Shown in pieces: positions 38,555-40,425 of a DNA stretch of 40,425 nucleotides. This stretch comes from Nostoc sp. CMAA1605 (GTDB lineage: Bacteria; Cyanobacteriota; Cyanobacteriia; Cyanobacteriales; Nostocaceae): NCBI RefSeq assembly GCF_021596505.1, contig NZ_PJIZ01000075.1:1-40425 (forward strand), read 5' to 3'. The notes under the pieces were generated by a model, which did not search any database, was not told the DNA's origin, and worked only from the letters and a program-made list of their open reading frames with translations. Position 1 is the stretch's first letter. Each line of letters starts with the position of its first letter. The position numbers were made by a program, and so were the translations under genes.

Positions 38555-40425
38555 TTAGATATTGATGCTTTGGGGAATTTTAGAGGGTAGGAGATATTCG
38601 TAGGGTGGGCGATCGCTGTTACGCTTTTTGATGATGGTTTCGATCTCTTCTAAGTTCTTTTGGAACGATCGCAATAAGGGTTCGACTTTAGGATCAGCAA
38701 ATGTTGGGGCGGGTATTCCCCTAGTCTGTTGTAATAAACAGAACCTAGTAAGGCGAGTAGATTATATTGCTGTTGGGCTTGGTCTAATGGTGGTAAAAAG
38801 TTGAGATAGTCTTGTTCTGTAACTTCCCCTTGGAGAATGGAGGCGGGTAAATAACCTGCTAAGGGTACGGCTGGAGTATAACCCATGACATCTTTTTGGG
38901 GAAAGTTGACGGCGGCGTGTTGGACGCTGGCGGTAAAAATAATTAAGGTGATGGCATCAATCAAATATTCCCTAGTCTGAATTTTGCCATCTTCACCAAA
39001 CTCTGTGAGACGACCACCATCATAAGCCTGTATCTCTTTTGCCCAAGCTTGAATATATGCGTCGGCTTGAATTTCTTGGTCTGTGTGGTAGTAAATTTGA
39101 ATGTAATCGGCAACCCATTGATGAATTGCATCCCACAGTAATAAACCATCATCCCGATAAGGATATACAGGTAAAAGATTGGCATCATCTACGCCCCGTT
39201 GCTGGAATTGTTTCGGCAACATGGCATGATTAAAGCCATAGGTTTGTAACCCTAGCACAGTTAAGACACGAGAGTTATCAATAGTGGATGAAAGTAAGGT
39301 ATCTACCCCACCAAACGGTGCAATCAGGGCGCGTTGGGCGGCATCATTGATAGCTAAAGTGCCTTCAAAATGGGGAGTCAGAAGCAAGTAGAGGGGGTGA
39401 GAATTGGGGAGTTGACGATGGGTAGCGATCGCAAAAATCCCCGCTAATAAATGTGTTCTAGCAAGGTGGGTAACTGGTTCGTGAAAGTTAGCATCGGCAG
39501 TCTGGACGATGCTTTTAGCAATTAACCAAGCATATTCACTAGATTTAGGGGTGATAATGGGATTTTCCTTGGGGTTTTGACCGCATTGAATCGCCACTGG
39601 CTGTAATAGACGATTGGGGTTTGAGCCTGGAGGAACTGCAAACAGTGCTAAAGGCGCATAGAGATACTTTTGATAGCTGGGAAATGAACCATTGAGTCCA
39701 CCGTTGAAAATGCCATAGTCAGCTAGATAAAGTCTACCTTCTTGACCAGCCAGGGCAAGGGAATCATCACTACCCATGACGGCTTGATATTGTGCATCGG
39801 TAACGGGGAAGCGTTCATCTAACTCACTAACTCGCTGAATCATCACCGGATTGTAGCCAGCAACCCGCATATAGGCAAATTCAGCATCATTTTGGAAAGT
39901 TTTAGCAATCTTTGGCGGGGGAATTACGGGAAACAACTTTTGATAGTCCGCCAAACTACTCACATGGCCTGTGGGTTTTCCTTTGTCGAGGAGTTTAGTA
40001 ATCCGTTGGAAGGAATCACTCAGAATTAAAAGCCCACTTTCTTTAATTAGCGAAAATAACAGATCATCCAGTTCGTGAAAATCCATAGAAAAACCCCGAA
40101 TCAGCAATTGGGGGACAATTTGCATGAGTCGAGCAATTACACTGATGTTAGCTGGTACAGCCCCTTTGATAATAACTTCTAGAATAAAATTTCTGACATC
40201 ATCACGAATCTTTTGCGAACCTCGATTACCTCTATTAGTAATCAAAATATTCACAAAAATTACTTTTAACTCTTTAGCCAGCAACAGCAACCATTGACTG
40301 GAGAAACTTTCCCCATCTGGTAGTTTATCCACCATTGGAATTGGTGGAATGAAGCTGTAGTTGTATTTATATTGCTTTCTAGTTATTTCTAGATCGGAAT
40401 TAGTTGTGGCACTAGTTGAAGTATT
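38555..40425 (-). CDS. Lipoxygenase, 5' end outside window, one-base frameshift near the C-terminus
   Basis: This non-heme iron fatty-acid dioxygenase has iron ligands in HEPVTHLARTH (two His of HLxxTH) and VQHAAVNFPQ. Other blocks are YAWLIAKSIVQTADANFHE, IATHRQLPNSHPLYLLLTPH F and LGSVYYNRLG. The frame is open to 40425 with family-like KQYKYNYSFIPPIP upstream of Met 40335, so the true start lies beyond the window. The main frame stops at 38652-38650 with an unrelated tail. In the -1 frame from the GGGG run (38718-38721) it continues APTFADPKVEPLLRSFQKNL to PPYEYLLPSKIPQSINI, stop 38557-38555, giving the C-terminal Ile that completes the iron site. The break is therefore one missing G, real or an assembly error. 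Confidence 0.9.

Noticed and set aside
1..40425. tRNA, rRNA, transposase, integrase or prophage structural genes
   Set aside because: Scanned on both strands; nothing recognisable was found.

Overview
The window reads as the chromosome of a filamentous heterocyst-type cyanobacterium (Nostoc/Anabaena group). The evidence is frequent GCGATCGC (HIP1) sites, intergenic heptamer repeats (STRRs such as TGGGCAT, CCCCAGT, CACCCTT, AGTCATT) and typical genes: a Photosystem I PsaX subunit, a Tab2-family translation factor, XisH/XisI relatives and a CHAT-STAND-TPR protein. No rRNA, tRNA, CRISPR array or transposase was seen. These taxonomic and family calls come from recognising sequences, not from a search.

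Layout. 1-12 kb is mostly housekeeping: the end of a GH65 disaccharide phosphorylase next to beta-phosphoglucomutase, an adenosine-specific-kinase family protein, small membrane or secreted proteins, an RDD/pentapeptide-repeat protein, a HemB with a Zur/Fur-like box, a Tab2 homolog, S-formylglutathione hydrolase and an MscS-type channel. 12.4-13.8 kb holds ahcY and its terminator. 13.9-18.8 kb is an AT-rich accessory stretch: a coiled-coil protein with a possible PD-(D/E)XK nuclease core, decayed xisH/xisI, a ParD antitoxin with a broken ParE toxin, cyanase, and an orphan PvuII-like DNA methyltransferase with no normal start codon. 18.9-28.3 kb returns to core genes: GDSL hydrolase, LarE, a hybrid histidine kinase, a LivH-type permease, the tiny psaX, a frameshifted aminotransferase, a YjbQ-family protein and an SDR protein.

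28.6-38.4 kb is a conflict/defence-rich region. Its centre is a three-gene cassette: a seven-bladed WD40 protein, a 108-aa EACC1-like membrane component, and an 1155-aa CHAT protease-STAND NTPase-TPR protein whose sensor is a homogenised array of 120-bp repeats. It is followed by an MqsA-like/DUF4258 pair, a Phd/ParE pair set between two duplicated Uma2-family genes, and a third, divergent Uma2 gene. The cassette is the best candidate for an undescribed or poorly described system. The window ends in a lipoxygenase that runs off the right edge.

A recurring oddity is that four otherwise conserved genes (GH65, the small membrane protein near 1.9 kb, the aminotransferase and the lipoxygenase) are each broken by what looks like one missing base in a short homopolymer. 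Restoring that base gives a full-length protein every time. This points to assembly undercalling first and real decay or frameshifting second. The xisI and parE lesions are different: they are in-frame nonsense codons.
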